Source of the DNA: Sycon ciliatum
Lineage: Eukaryota; Porifera; Calcarea; Leucosolenida; Sycettidae
DNA: 64,000 nt
Assembly (NCBI RefSeq): GCF_964019385.1
Contig: NC_088645.1
Span: 7,435,527 to 7,499,526, forward strand
Reading direction: 5' to 3'
This document shows, one piece after another, positions 41,054-50,837 of the stretch; position 1 is the first letter of the stretch; each line of letters begins with the position of its first letter. Under the pieces are notes generated by a model that was given only the letters and a program-made list of their open reading frames with translations, searched no databases and was not told where the DNA came from. The position numbers and the translations under genes were made by a program.

Positions 41054-41200
41054 ATTACATTTTTGTGTGGCGACTGTGTAACGTCGTATAGGGGAACTAC
41101 GATCGAATCTACGCTGGTGCATATGAACTGTGCACAATTACGGAATTTGTCTCGCAAAGTATAAAAGGCGGTGCCGTTTTTCTGTTTTTGTTTCGGGACT
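41054..41200 (+). promoter_or_regulatory. gene F proximal promoter with TATA box
   Basis: TATAAAA at 41160-41166 (GTATAAAAGGCGG), preceded by GGGGAACTACGATCGAATCT exactly as in gene E. Homology to E resumes at 41054 after the LINE-bearing insertion. Confidence 0.65.
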
Positions 41201-41207
41201 TCACAAT

Positions 41208-41300
41208 ATGCCAGAGGAGCAACTACAGCAAATTAGCCAACTGGACGCAGGTACATTGCAAATCTTGAAAAGATCAGCCAGCCGCTTTTTTTGTGTCTAA
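41208..41300 (+). CDS. conserved upstream ORF of gene F
   Basis: Thirty codons, MPEEQLQQ..QLDAGTLQIL, ending 4 bases before the main ATG at 41305. It parallels the uORF of gene E. Such tight spacing would disfavour reinitiation and may repress translation. Confidence 0.5.
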   Translation: MPEEQLQQISQLDAGTLQILKRSASRFFCV

Positions 41301-41304
41301 GACC

Positions 41305-42081
41305 ATGGACATGGAGGGCAAACAACAAGAGCAAGGTTCACTATCTGTGTCTGTGACCGAAGTATGTCGGGATACAGTTCCACCTCCTCTACCTCCACGT
41401 CGACGGGCTCGTCAACCATCAGCTTTGGTGGCAGCATCAGCATGTGCGAGGTCACCACCACCGCCACCTCTCCCCCCACGTGGGCCTGCTCTACCACCGC
41501 GGGATTACCCAACATCAGGCCGAGCTACTGCTGCTGCCATGTGGGCAAATCAGGCTCCCGAAAATGCTGTGGCAACAACAGGTAGCGCTGTGTCGGATAC
41601 AGATTACACGCCCATGGATTCTACTCCCTTGAGGCATCAAGGCGGGGAAAATGGAGCCGTACAGGATTCAGACTACGGGCCAATGCATCACACTGCCATG
41701 AGGCGCAAAGTTAGACGACCTCGCGCCCCACGTATGCAGCCTATAATGGAAGGCGTTGTCATGGTAACCGAAGTGCCATGTATTCCCACGGCTGCAGCAC
41801 TGCAAGCTGTGGCCCCACATGGTGTTCGTGCCATGCAGCGAATCATGAAACTTCCGCCGTCCACATTACCGTTCGAGCCGGAACCGCTTGAATGGCCAGA
41901 GTTCAAGCCCAGTTACTTTGAGGAGGTCGCTAAAGCTAGAGCGTATGAAGCGGCACGTCACCAAGGCAGTGCTGCCGATACAGCCGCTGCCGGAGATGCA
42001 GGCCGTGCCAAAGTCGTCCAGGCAAAGAAAAAGAAGAAGTCCCGGATTGCGAAGTTCTTTGAGTGGCGAAAGAACGAGTAA
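41305..42081 (+). CDS. gene F: proline-rich YTPM protein with full basic tail
   Basis: From ATG 41305 (MDMEGKQQ; a second ATG at 41311 aligns with gene E) the protein has 258 residues. PPPLPPRR at about 26-33, PPPLPPR at 53-59 and ALPPRDYP match E. Of the tyrosine motifs, YTPM (101-104) and YGPM (124-127) keep YxxM, while the middle one has become STPL. RRKVRRPRAPRMQP, AMQRIMKLPPS and EWPEFKPSY are conserved. The end is KKKKKSRIAKFFEWRKNE, four residues longer than E. It is the best candidate for the ancestral form. A 683-bp element sits 2 bases after the stop codon and a LINE fragment further into the 3' UTR, so its mRNA end may be changed. Confidence 0.7.
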   Translation: MDMEGKQQEQGSLSVSVTEVCRDTVPPPLPPRRRARQPSALVAASACARSPPPPPLPPRGPALPPRDYPTSGRATAAAMWANQAPENAVATTGSAVSDTDYTPMDSTPLRHQGGENGAVQDSDYGPMHHTAMRRKVRRPRAPRMQPIMEGVVMVTEVPCIPTAAALQAVAPHGVRAMQRIMKLPPSTLPFEPEPLEWPEFKPSYFEEVAKARAYEAARHQGSAADTAAAGDAGRAKVVQAKKKKKSRIAKFFEWRKNE

Positions 42082-42769
42082 ATAGAGAGGTTTAGCATAA
42101 TGAAATTCGTCTGAATTTTCGTTAGATTTTGAATCCCGGGAACGAGTAACGAAACTGGCAACGAACTTCGGGACACACACTCCCAGAAAACATCAATCCA
42201 ACGAAGTTTGGTCTGTCGACTTTTCGTACCGCGATCACATGAGAATTTTTCCTTTCCTTTCGACATTTTTTTCTGAGGTCCTTGTTTTCACGACCAGAAT
42301 GTCCGAGCCGAACTCAAATCCTGCAGTTTCTGCAGCTGCTGTTACCTCTGGTGATCAGGAGGGACGACGACCTACGTGGGATCTGCAGATGGATCTAATG
42401 ATGCTTTGTGAGGTCGATGGCGAATTGTTTCTTGCGGAAATAACGCACGAATGAAGAAGCAGCTCTGCTGCTTTCCCAGAGCGATGAGAGATTTCAAGTG
42501 CTGGGCTGAAAAATAAAGGGCTTGTGGATCGGCTTCATCTCCTGCTCAAGAAACATTCGAGTGGTGAGGCCACCAGTTTACGAAAGTCGGGGATTGACGA
42601 GGATTGTATTTCGCGGGGATTTCCGCGACATCCACGGTATCCACCAGTAACACCGAAGTTCGTGGCGAACGTTCTGCTAAACAACAATTCAGCGAATTTC
42701 GGTCGGCTTTTTTGTACAGCGGCATAACGAAAATGAACAACGAATCTCGCTGTGCTAAACCTCTCTAAT
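42081..42769. mobile_element. 683-bp inverted-repeat element in gene F 3' UTR
   Basis: Ends AGAGAGGTTTAGCATAATGA and, inverted, AGAGAGGTTTAGCACAGCGA. AAT flanks both sides (42081-42083, 42767-42769), and the empty site is visible in gene E (GTAAATGTTCCC). Inside, RRPTWDLQMDLMMLCEVDGE and a LLKKH...SLRKSGIDED frame resemble the Myb/SANT-like DNA-binding protein carried by some DNA transposons. It is non-autonomous. Confidence 0.65.
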
Positions 42770-42807
42770 GTCCCCAGTCTAGACATCGCTGATTCAATTG
42801 TTATAGT

Positions 42808-43297
42808 AGTAGCAGTAGTAGAATCTATTATTTTACTAGAGAACTCCCAACAGGCGTTGCCTTTTTACTGGGAACCCTAGGAATGACTTGGTGCAGAAAG
42901 GGGCTTAGCTTGACGACATCCAGGTGGAAGCATGTTCCATCTGTCTGCTGCCAAAAATGAAATAGCATTCAGGCCATAACGAGACGTAGCTCTGGGTATG
43001 TTCAGAGCGGCTGAAGCTTGACCGCGGGTAGCAGCATTTGTGCGGCATGATGCAGAGCGGGGGGTAAATATCGTGCTTAAAAGAGCACTGGCGCAACGAG
43101 ATAGACACCTAAAAACAAACACAAATAGCTTCAAGTTTACACGGCGAGAGAAAGTATACAGGTTATATTTGGTGAGAATGAAATCGATAGAAGTATACTG
43201 ATCATAGCCAAACACTCGCCTTAGGCACCTATTGCTGGTTGACTCAAATTTGTCTCGGTGTTTAGCTGACAAGCAGTGAGCATAAGATGTGCTGGCC
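42808..43297 (-). mobile_element. 5'-truncated LINE fragment in gene F 3' UTR
   Basis: TAGT flanks both ends (42804-42807, 43298-43301), and gene E gives the empty site (TTATAGTCTTCAAAC). A minus frame (42877-43272) reads RDKFESTSNRCLRRVFGY, then AADRWNMLPPGCRQ, the C-terminal part of a CR1/L2-type RT protein. Confidence 0.65.
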
Positions 43298-43440
43298 TAG
43301 TCTTCAAACTTACATGTACATGTTTTTTTTGTAACAATAAGAAGATCCGGTTGTAGTCAACTCATTGTCAAAATGCTGTAGTCTACTCAAAAAATGATAA
43401 TGTTTTCGTTTGCTGCTGTAAAATATAATGTTTTTCTTTG
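43298..43440 (+). promoter_or_regulatory. gene F 3' UTR array remnant
   Basis: GTTGTAGTCAACTCATTGTC, GCTGTAGTCTACTC and TGTTTTCGTTTGCTGCTGT correspond to the gene E array, reduced to three or four units. The AATAAA of E is changed to AATATAATG here. Confidence 0.5.
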
Positions 43441-45085
43441 CAAACTGTTCAAGAGGACTGGTAGAGCATGGGTACCAGCTGTTCAAGGGAGATTTTCGAG
43501 ATTCGCTAACTCTCCTCCATGGTTGACCTCTCCTGAACAGGCCATCGAGTTGTGTGTGCGGGCAGCCATTTCACTCGACACATATAGTGTTTTGCTCAGC
43601 GCGAGGCTTTTCGACAATTCGCCTGGACGAAGTTCACGACATTGGTGCGGACTTAAAGGAGGCACAGATGTAGCGGCTGAGCCCCCGCCATTGGTGAAGT
43701 ATTCATAGAGGCCACCACAAAAATGCGAATGAGGTCTGTGCTGATGTCAGTATAAAAGCATTATTGTCCATGGCTCAGAACGTGTTTTGTGCCGTCCAGG
43801 TCCTCGAACGCGACTTTATACGAGAATAAAGCCATGAACGGAAGAGCGAAGCCGCCGCACACATTACCAACGTCGGCTGTGGTACTGTCTCCCCATTAGT
43901 ATTCACCAGGGCGGGTGGTTTTGCTGGGGATGTGTCCAGCATCATCAAGCGAGTGCGCGGAATGAAGTATCCGTTGACAAACCCTATAGCGAGCTAATAG
44001 CTTAGCTTAGTGCGGCTTGTCCTTTGCATCGCTCATGGCAGCAATATTGTGCATTCCCGGACTGAGCTCAGCATACCACCGCCCCAGTTTGTGCACCGAA
44101 CGAGTTGGCTATTGCTGAGAACCGCTTCTAAGCATGAACAGAAATATGCAAGACTAATTGAAGTGTTATCTCTACATGTCAGCTCCTTACAAAGGTCTAT
44201 TATTGTATCCTTTCTTAAATTGCCAATAGGTTAGATCAATTTAAAATCTTCATTCCTGATGACGGTCTTTTTATGACCGAAACGTGGAATTGATTTTTTT
44301 CTGAAATGAATTTGTGAAAAGCATTGATTGAATGTGAGCCAGTAGTGCTCACAAGCCAATGGGTAGATCAAGTACATGTAATGCTAACATTTAGTCGAGC
44401 CAATAGGATTAATGCAGAAGGGAAACGAACGAAATGTTTTTAGTTATGTCTAACAGTCCACCACGGTTAAGATATAATATGCAGTCAGATGGTGCGACAA
44501 TAGGGCACTAAACCGAGAGGGGTCACGACTGAGACATTCAACGACCTGACACCTAGCTCCAGCACATCTACTAAGTGCAAACTAACTGTCTTCCAACTTG
44601 GATGCCTTAGGTGCTAAAAGCTCCAAAAGATGGACATCTTCGTTGAGCTTTCCTTCTCTTACCCTCTTTTTTATTGTTTTCTTTCTGTTCTTTTGGAGTT
44701 CAACTGCTGACTTTCCTCCAATCCTCGTAAACCGAACATCTATACTCCTTCCACCATCTGGTCCCTATTTTGCCAAATCCTTCCATTTCCTTGTTGGTAG
44801 GCTCCTTAGACAGTCTCAGGCTGTTGAATATGCAGTTGAGGGAAGTTTATAATGCTTACTGATTCTCAAAATCAGGCATACCCTGTTTCATATTTGCATG
44901 CTCGTTCACTTCTTTTCGTTCTCTCTTACTTTCTTTACTTGTATTTCTTATCATTTCTTTTTTGAATCCAACATTTCACACTCACTTTGCGCGCTTTCTT
45001 TCTTCGTCACTAGTACATAAACAAATAGGAGATCCCTCAGATAGGCGTTAGCCTTTCGGTAATCCTGAAATGAAGATTATTATTA
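43441..45085 (+). repeat. F-locus downstream duplicate of 22016-23780
   Basis: Same order of blocks as the E locus, including the GTVSPLVFT..GGFAGDVSSI frame (about 43870-43960) and the AGGCGTTAGCCTTT LINE tail. An insertion near 44230-44340 carries CTGATGA-C-GGTC...GACC-GAAACG (44257-44283), a hammerhead-like but non-canonical hairpin. Confidence 0.55.
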
Positions 45086-45343
45086 TATCTCAGCGTGCGA
45101 TGGTCTGGATCTGCTTATGCTTATTTATGCTTTCGCCAATTTTGGTACTTCCCCTACCTCCAATAATTATTTACCCCCCCCCCCTTTGTTTTCTATTTTT
45201 CTGAAAGTCCATATGCCTACATAGAATGGAAGAGAACACCAACACCAACGCCAACAACAACAGCTACAAAATAGAACATAGTGGCCTACAAAGGACGTGT
45301 GAGTACTATGAAGGTGAGGTGAGGTGCGCGCCCTCGAACCATA
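45086..45343 (+). repeat. dispersed repeat, copy of 26485-26730
   Basis: Shared blocks as listed for the first copy, with a C-run insertion at 45175-45184. Confidence 0.6.
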
Positions 45344-45353
45344 GTCTGGGAAT

Positions 45354-45593
45354 CAAGGCGCACATCACGCACCATGGGGGAGAGAAGAGAGATTGTGCGA
45401 GAGAATTCTTACGCCCTTTTTTCACCTCACACCTCCTGACACCTAGCTTCAACATGTTTCCGTTGGAAGGCTGTTAGTTAGCGCTGCGGAGATGCGTTGA
45501 AGCTAGGTGTTAGGTGGTGTGAGGTGAAAAAAGGGCGTAAGAATTCTCTCGCACAATCTCTCTTCTCTCCCCCATGGTGCGTGATGTGCGCCT
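45354..45593. repeat. near-perfect fold-back repeat
   Basis: AGGCGCACATCACGCACCAT through AAAAAAGGGCG on the left is matched in inverse by GCCCTTTTTTCACC-type sequence ending ATGGTGCGTGATGTGCGCCT on the right. The outer 75-80 bp look perfect, and GACACCTAGCTTCAAC/GTTGAAGCTAGGTGT pair further in. High identity implies a recent event. Confidence 0.75.
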
Positions 45594-46112
45594 GACTGTA
45601 TAATTACAGTATCTAGTTACAGTGGTGGACAGTTCCTCTTAACTCGTATCCATATGTCTTTTTCCTTTCTACTTTTTCGAGTAGAAAGGTAAATAGGAAT
45701 GCATTTACCGAATGGAGTAGTTTCCTACCCAAACCTGTAGATCAAAAACGAACGCCCCGGAAATGAAAAAGAAACAAATTGTGCCGGTGTAAACTATTCC
45801 CCGGTGAAAATCTTAGCGTTCTGTTTGCCTGAGTACAAATATCGGGTGGGATGTATATTGTACAGCTCTACGTACTACTTGAAGTAATGAAAATAACTTA
45901 CCCAACTTGTAGTGCTGTTTGACGGTTTGTGACAAGCAGGAAGAGGTACGTACGTCTTGACGTATCATACTAATGTTTTGTAATGATTCTTTAACGTATA
46001 GCGGAACGACATTCAGATCTTCTCGGGTGTACATGTATGCTTGGTATGGTACTTCTATGGTATGGTATTCTCTATTTTGTGTATATGAACTGTGCCCTAT
46101 TATCACATGTGT
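45594..46112 (+). promoter_or_regulatory. gene G upstream region
   Basis: 45785-45920 (GTGCCGGTGTAAACTATTC, GAGTACAAATATCGGGTGG, AATGAAAATAACTTACCCAA) aligns with the upstream regions of E and F. Nearer the gene, TATGAACTGTGCCCTATTA matches TATGAACTGTGCACTATTA of E, but no TATA box follows at the same place. Confidence 0.5.
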
Positions 46113-46113
46113 G

Positions 46114-46185
46114 ATGTCGCTCAGCCGACTGGACGAAGGCACAGTGCTATTTCGACTCGCATTGAGAATCTCAGCGAAAGGTTAG
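46114..46185 (+). CDS. upstream ORF of gene G
   Basis: Twenty-three codons reading MSLSRLDEGTVLFRLALRIS, ending 27 bases before the main ATG. RLDEGT corresponds to QLDAGT of the E and F uORFs and RLNEGS upstream of B. Confidence 0.45.
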   Translation: MSLSRLDEGTVLFRLALRISAKG

Positions 46186-46212
46186 TTTTGTGGTACGAGA
46201 CATCCCAGTGAT

Positions 46213-47022
46213 ATGGACCCGAAGAAACATGCCCAAGGTCCTCCACCTCTCCCTCCAGAAACAGATCCACCTGCACTCCCTCCGCGTGGCTGGCCTCGTC
46301 GACCAGCGCAGCGGCCAGCGGTAAAAGTAACAGCATGTGCGGGTGCGGGTGCTGGTGCGCGTGAGAAACATGCGCAAGGTCCTCCACCTCTCCCTCCAGA
46401 AACAGATCCACCTGCACTCCCTCCGTGTGGCTGGCCTCGTCGACCAGCGCAGCGGCCAGGGGTAAAAGTAACAGCAGGTGCGGGAGCGGGTGCTGGTGCG
46501 CGTGCGGGTGCAGCACCACCACCACTCCCTCCGTATCCACCTCCACCTCCCCTTCCCCCACGTGATCGCGCTAAGCCAGGACGTGCTGCTGCGACCCTGC
46601 ACGCCGCGGCTGGTGCGGGTGCGGGTGCAGCACCACCACCTCTCCCTTCCTATCCACCTCCACCTGCCCTTCCCCCACGTGATCGTGCTATGCCAGGACG
46701 TGCTGCTGCCACCCTGAACGCCGCGGATCCAAATGGTTCTCAGGGCATGCACAGGGTAATGAGAATTCCGCCCTCACAAGCGCAAGCCCCCAAGCAGGCC
46801 AAACATGTGCGATGGGACTTCAAGCCCAGTTTTCACGCCGACATACCTCCACCTGAAAATTTTGTGGCCGGGCACGGTCGAGTGGCTGCGGCTCGAGTCA
46901 ATCAAGCACACGGAAAGCCTGGCCCTGCTGTAGACCCTGCAGACGCTCGTGCCGCTGTCCCCCCACCCAAGAAGAGCAAGTCCAGGATTTCGAAGTTATT
47001 AAAATTTGCCAAAAGGAAGTAA
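46213..47022 (+). CDS. gene G: proline/alanine-rich member, no YTPM
   Basis: 269 residues. Two 47-residue repeats (141 bp period, starting at about 46224 and 46365) contain HAQGPPPLPPETDPPALPP and GAGAGA. Two further repeats carry YPPPP.LPPRDRA.PGRAAAT. LPPRD fits PxxP-type SH3 ligands, but tyrosine YxxM motifs are missing. The C-terminal half keeps MHRVMRIPPS and RWDFKPSFH, matching AMQRVMKLPPS and EWPEFKPSY of E and F, which establishes the relationship. The end is KSKSRISKLLKFAKRK, a basic amphipathic tail. It is intronless and shares distal upstream sequence and a uORF with the other members. It may do the scaffold part of the job without SH2 recruitment; this is inferred. Confidence 0.65.
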   Translation: MDPKKHAQGPPPLPPETDPPALPPRGWPRRPAQRPAVKVTACAGAGAGAREKHAQGPPPLPPETDPPALPPCGWPRRPAQRPGVKVTAGAGAGAGARAGAAPPPLPPYPPPPPLPPRDRAKPGRAAATLHAAAGAGAGAAPPPLPSYPPPPALPPRDRAMPGRAAATLNAADPNGSQGMHRVMRIPPSQAQAPKQAKHVRWDFKPSFHADIPPPENFVAGHGRVAAARVNQAHGKPGPAVDPADARAAVPPPKKSKSRISKLLKFAKRK

Positions 47023-47247
47023 AATATGCCCCGCCTATGGTCTAGATTTTCTTGTTACTACAAAAAAAGTGCACTTGAGCAGTGATTTTCATACATCTAG
47101 TGTGATGGACAGTGGAACGCTGAATGGCACTTAATCCTCATCGTGTGCGTGTTGATTTTTCAGATTGATCTTACACACTTGAGCTCTTCATTTTTATGTT
47201 CAGTCTTCTCTCTTTGTGTCTGTCCGTCTGTGTGCTGTGTGTCTGTT

Positions 47248-47286
<39 letters not shown>

Positions 47287-47307
47287 GTGTCTGTGTCTGT
47301 GTCTGTG

Positions 47308-47340
<33 letters not shown>

Positions 47341-47865
47341 CGCTCTCTCCGTTTCTTTCTGTCTGTCTGTCTGTCTATGTCTCTGTGTCTATCTGACTGT
47401 GGGAGTATACTATTCAAACCAAAGTTGGAGCAGCGACACATCATCACAGCACTAAACTACACATCTAAATGTGATAATATTATAATGGTACAACAGTTAA
47501 GGTGTGAATCTGTATGCGAACATGCTAGCAGAGCGATGACACGTGACGTAGCAAAATAACCCTGCCCTTTTTATAGATGTTTTAAATCTCTAAAACGGCC
47601 AAAGTAGTACCACAGCAATCAGGACGTTTCATCATCCAGCACACCATAACTGCGCTCTCCGGCCGACCTTGATACGACGTGGCCACAGCACACAACCCTG
47701 CACGAGTCAGCAAGGTGAAAAGAAAGGAAGGGTTAACACCAGCGAGTGTGCGGGAGGAACTATGAGACTATTAATAAGTTTTGTATTTGTATTGATTTAT
47801 TGGAATTCGGTATCTCAACAGTACAATGTACAACTTGGGAAGATCCGAATGACATAGATACATAA
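47023..47865. other. interval with (GTCT)n microsatellite
   Basis: 47215-47396 is a TGTC/TGTG microsatellite of about 180 bp. No gene is supported; the leucine/cysteine ORFs are products of the repeat. Confidence 0.6.
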
Positions 47866-48486
47866 ACATCACATAAAAATGGAGTACATGTGCATGTAGA
47901 TGCTTCAGCTAATCATTTTCAATTACAAGGGTTGTGACTGAGAGGAGCATCGTCATGGCTAATCATGGCGAGTTGTTGTTGTTGTTTATTTATTTCACAT
48001 CGCATGTCCAGCTTCGTGCCCGGATCAGTATGTGCATGATTCGCTGGCAAATTACTTGCCTGTGGGGGTCACGAGACTCCTACCCCAGAAGGCCCATGAG
48101 TGCTGGTCATGGTGGTCTTGTGGTGGAGTGCAGAGCCCGTGCTCACCTGGCTGTTTAGCCTGACCTAAATGTTTCATGATAATTATTGTAAAATGGCAAT
48201 AAATAAGATGAATTGTGCACTCATACCAACAGCAAAAATGAAGAAAGTCAAGTTCCATAGCGTTTTCTTGTGACTGTCATCAGTGGAACGCCGTCACATA
48301 AAAATGTAATAACTAAAACACACACTTATATACATGTAGCGAATATGATTTCAGGTAGAAATACAGCAGCTAACAGGTACAAAAAGCGAAGTTTGCACCT
48401 TTGCAATGTGTGAATATAGTGTATGTGAGAAAGGTAGTGGCAGATGAATGTGATACTGTGTGAATGAATGTAATGGTGCGTGTGTA

Positions 48487-48762
48487 TTACTTGAAGAGTG
48501 TGAGTGATACAACGTTTTCTTTCTGTTTACTTCGAGTACATAGCACAGGGTCACGAGTACGAATATACACAGCTTCCAACACCTGCAATTGCTTGAAGAA
48601 ACGTGCGCAACGAATAACACTAAACCAGGAATCGTCAAACACCTTACGACATTCTGGACTGGACACCAAATGCTTGTACACTGCAGATTTCCTCTTGTCA
48701 ACATCAAACTCCTCCTCATCACTACTCTCATCCTCCACCTCCATTCCAATGCCGCCGTCCAT
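48487..48762 (-). pseudogene. Penelope-like acidic/tail ORF
   Basis: Reads EVEDESSDEEEFDVDKRKSA, VYKHLVSSPEC, FSVIRCARF, QLQVLEAVYIRTRDPVLC and KENVVSLTLF. It is the most complete tail of the family seen here, but RT and GIY-YIG parts are absent. Confidence 0.55.
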
Positions 48763-48857
48763 CCCATCGCACTCGTATTCGTCGTCATCAGTCTGAAACC
48801 ATATTCACTACATGTATATAAGTGTGTGTTTTAGTTATTACATTTTTATGTGACGGC

Positions 48858-48895
48858 GTTCCACTGATGACAGTCACAAGAAAACGTTATGGAAC
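48858..48895 (+). ncRNA. hammerhead-like motif with weak stem II
   Basis: GTTCCA, CTGATGA (48864-48870), CAGTCACAA, GAA, palindromic AACGTT, cleavage base A, TGGAAC pairing with GTTCCA (6 bp). The core and stem I are good, but the stem II bases do not pair. The inverted copy at 48252-48289 has AACGCT in place of AACGTT. Confidence 0.45.
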
Positions 48896-49043
48896 TTGAC
48901 TTTCTTCATTTTTGCTGTTGTTATGAGTGCACAATTTATCTTATTTATTGCCATTTTACGACTATTGTCTCCTCGTCGATTGTTTAGATAATTATTGTCT
49001 GTATTTTTGTTGTAGCAATTTTGCTATTATATGTTGGTCATGA

Positions 49044-50706
49044 TTAAGGGCCAGTGCATGCAATACCGTGTCTTAGGGCACATTTTTGGAAATTTTTTTC
49101 TTTCTTGAAAATCAATCACAGGGGTCTAGAGAACACCTCTGTGGAAGATAAAGTTGGATATCACATTTGAAAGTACATAGAGACCATGATTTCTATGGCA
49201 TTGTCCAACATAGAATATGCCTTGTATAATGCATTATCTACAGTGTCGCTGAAAGCAGCAACAGTGTTGCGTATCAGCCTTTAGTATTGGCCAAGACATT
49301 CAATGAAGGCTGCCTTGTTCTCCGGTCAAAACCGGGCAACATTGTCCAGCAAGTTCTTGTGGCGTTGAGCTAACAAGAACTCGCATTCTTTTTGAGCAAA
49401 GACAACAATGGGCACGGAGTGGTTCCGTTGTAGAATTCTTTCATCCTATCCACGAGGAGAACGAATATCGTCCTGGAGCAGCTCACACTTGTTGCACACA
49501 TCCATCCGTTGCGTCATGAACTCGATGGACTTGCACTTCTTAGTCCACACTGTGACAGATACAAAAATATAGAGTAACCCAGGGTTTGCGCTTCACCAGA
49601 CTGCTCCACATGTTCCGAAAGGACAAACCTGTAGGGACAGATGTAGGTAAGTTTATGGGAGATTCCTCACCTCTCCCTCTTGGTGCAGCAGACAGAGGGA
49701 GACTGAACACTAAGCCCTGGTTCAGAATAAACTGCTGCGCTCTGTCTCCCACTTCTGCACTAAATTTATTCCAAGGCACATTGCCAGATTTCCATGTGCA
49801 CCAGGATGACAGCTATTGTTCTCCTTGTCCACTTGAACACAGTCATGTTCTGCCAACCACATAGAGATGCATAAACGCAGTTCCACACACGATGTATCCA
49901 TCACAGATTATCCAAACGTGATGCACGTCCGTTCCGTTGCGGAAGCTGTCGACTGATGCACGACAGTCGACAGGATCGTCATGCGTGCAGCGCAGCCAGC
50001 ACACCAATAATGCAATAATAATAAATAACGAGATCCTTCGATTTCATCGCCGAGATTTAGTTGTCGTAATGGAGGATTGCGCTCGACGTGAAGCTGCTGA
50101 AATGGCAATTCCGCACGCAGCCACAGCCTTCAAGAATCAGTGAGTCCACAGCGGCAATGCTCTGAAGCGCGTCCTGCTCATCGTCGCTTGCAGAGTCCAC
50201 AGAATATCCGCCTAATTCATCCGCTCTCGACTCGCCTTCAACCTCAACGCAGGAGTCTTTCACTCCCGGACGCTTAGTTGGGGCTTCGTCAGAGTTACTG
50301 TGAGCAGTACAGCTGCTAGCTGCCGACTGTTCCGACTCACGACTCGCCAAATAAATCGTCGTCTTCCTCCTCGATAGTAAACCTTGTCGATCTCTTCGGA
50401 CGCGCCGACGATAGTCACGCGAGCGGTACAGCTCAACCGACGTGCTGCTCGGCGTCTGCCGCGAGTGTGTCTACTCAGATGCCCTTCCTCAAGTGCTACT
50501 TCCAACTCCTCCTGCGCCGCCACGTTCACGATGATTGCTGCAAGTCGATCGCTTGTCGGTTCTCTTGTCGTCTTGAGATCGATTAGACAAGATCCGCGAT
50601 CGAGCCACAAAAAAATATAACTCTTCTTTCCGCGCGATTTTCTCAAAACTCTGAAAGAAATCGGTTTCCCCGAAGACACGTTTTCGTATGCACTGGCCCA
50701 TATTAA
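49044..50706. mobile_element. 1.65-kb terminal-inverted-repeat element
   Basis: GGGCCAGTGCATGC at the left and GTATGCACTGGCCC at the right are inverted ends; TTAA occurs near both, but the exact TSD is unclear. On minus, a frame near 49380-49560 reads CKSIEFMTQRMDVCNKCELL then QDDIR, recalling the cysteine-bearing region of uncharacterised metazoan transposon proteins. Another frame (50260-50679) is unrecognised. Stops interrupt all of them. Confidence 0.6.
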
Positions 50707-50837
50707 TTTTGATGGTTGATTTACTCGTTTTCTTTGTTTACCTTATCTGGTTCTCATGTCTGGACTGTTGGATGAGTTGGGTAAACGGTGCTGCTTGGAT
50801 GGTGTTTGCGGGTGCGGGTTTACTCTTTGCAAAATTC

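Larger units (their letters stand above)
48178..48998. mobile_element. inverted Penelope-like composite with 12-bp TSD
   Basis: GATAATTATTGT flanks both ends (48178-48189, 48987-48998); copy B has one copy of it at about 60094-60105. Arms 48188-48355 and 48791-48959 are inverted, each with a hammerhead-like motif, around a minus ORF. The right end continues to TTGTCTCCTCGTCGATTGTT, similar to the end of the 15.5-17.0 kb composite. Confidence 0.75.

Noticed and set aside
47143-47559. Cys/Leu/Ser-rich and Arg/Asp/Thr-rich frames
   Set aside because: Products of the TGTC/TGTG microsatellite.
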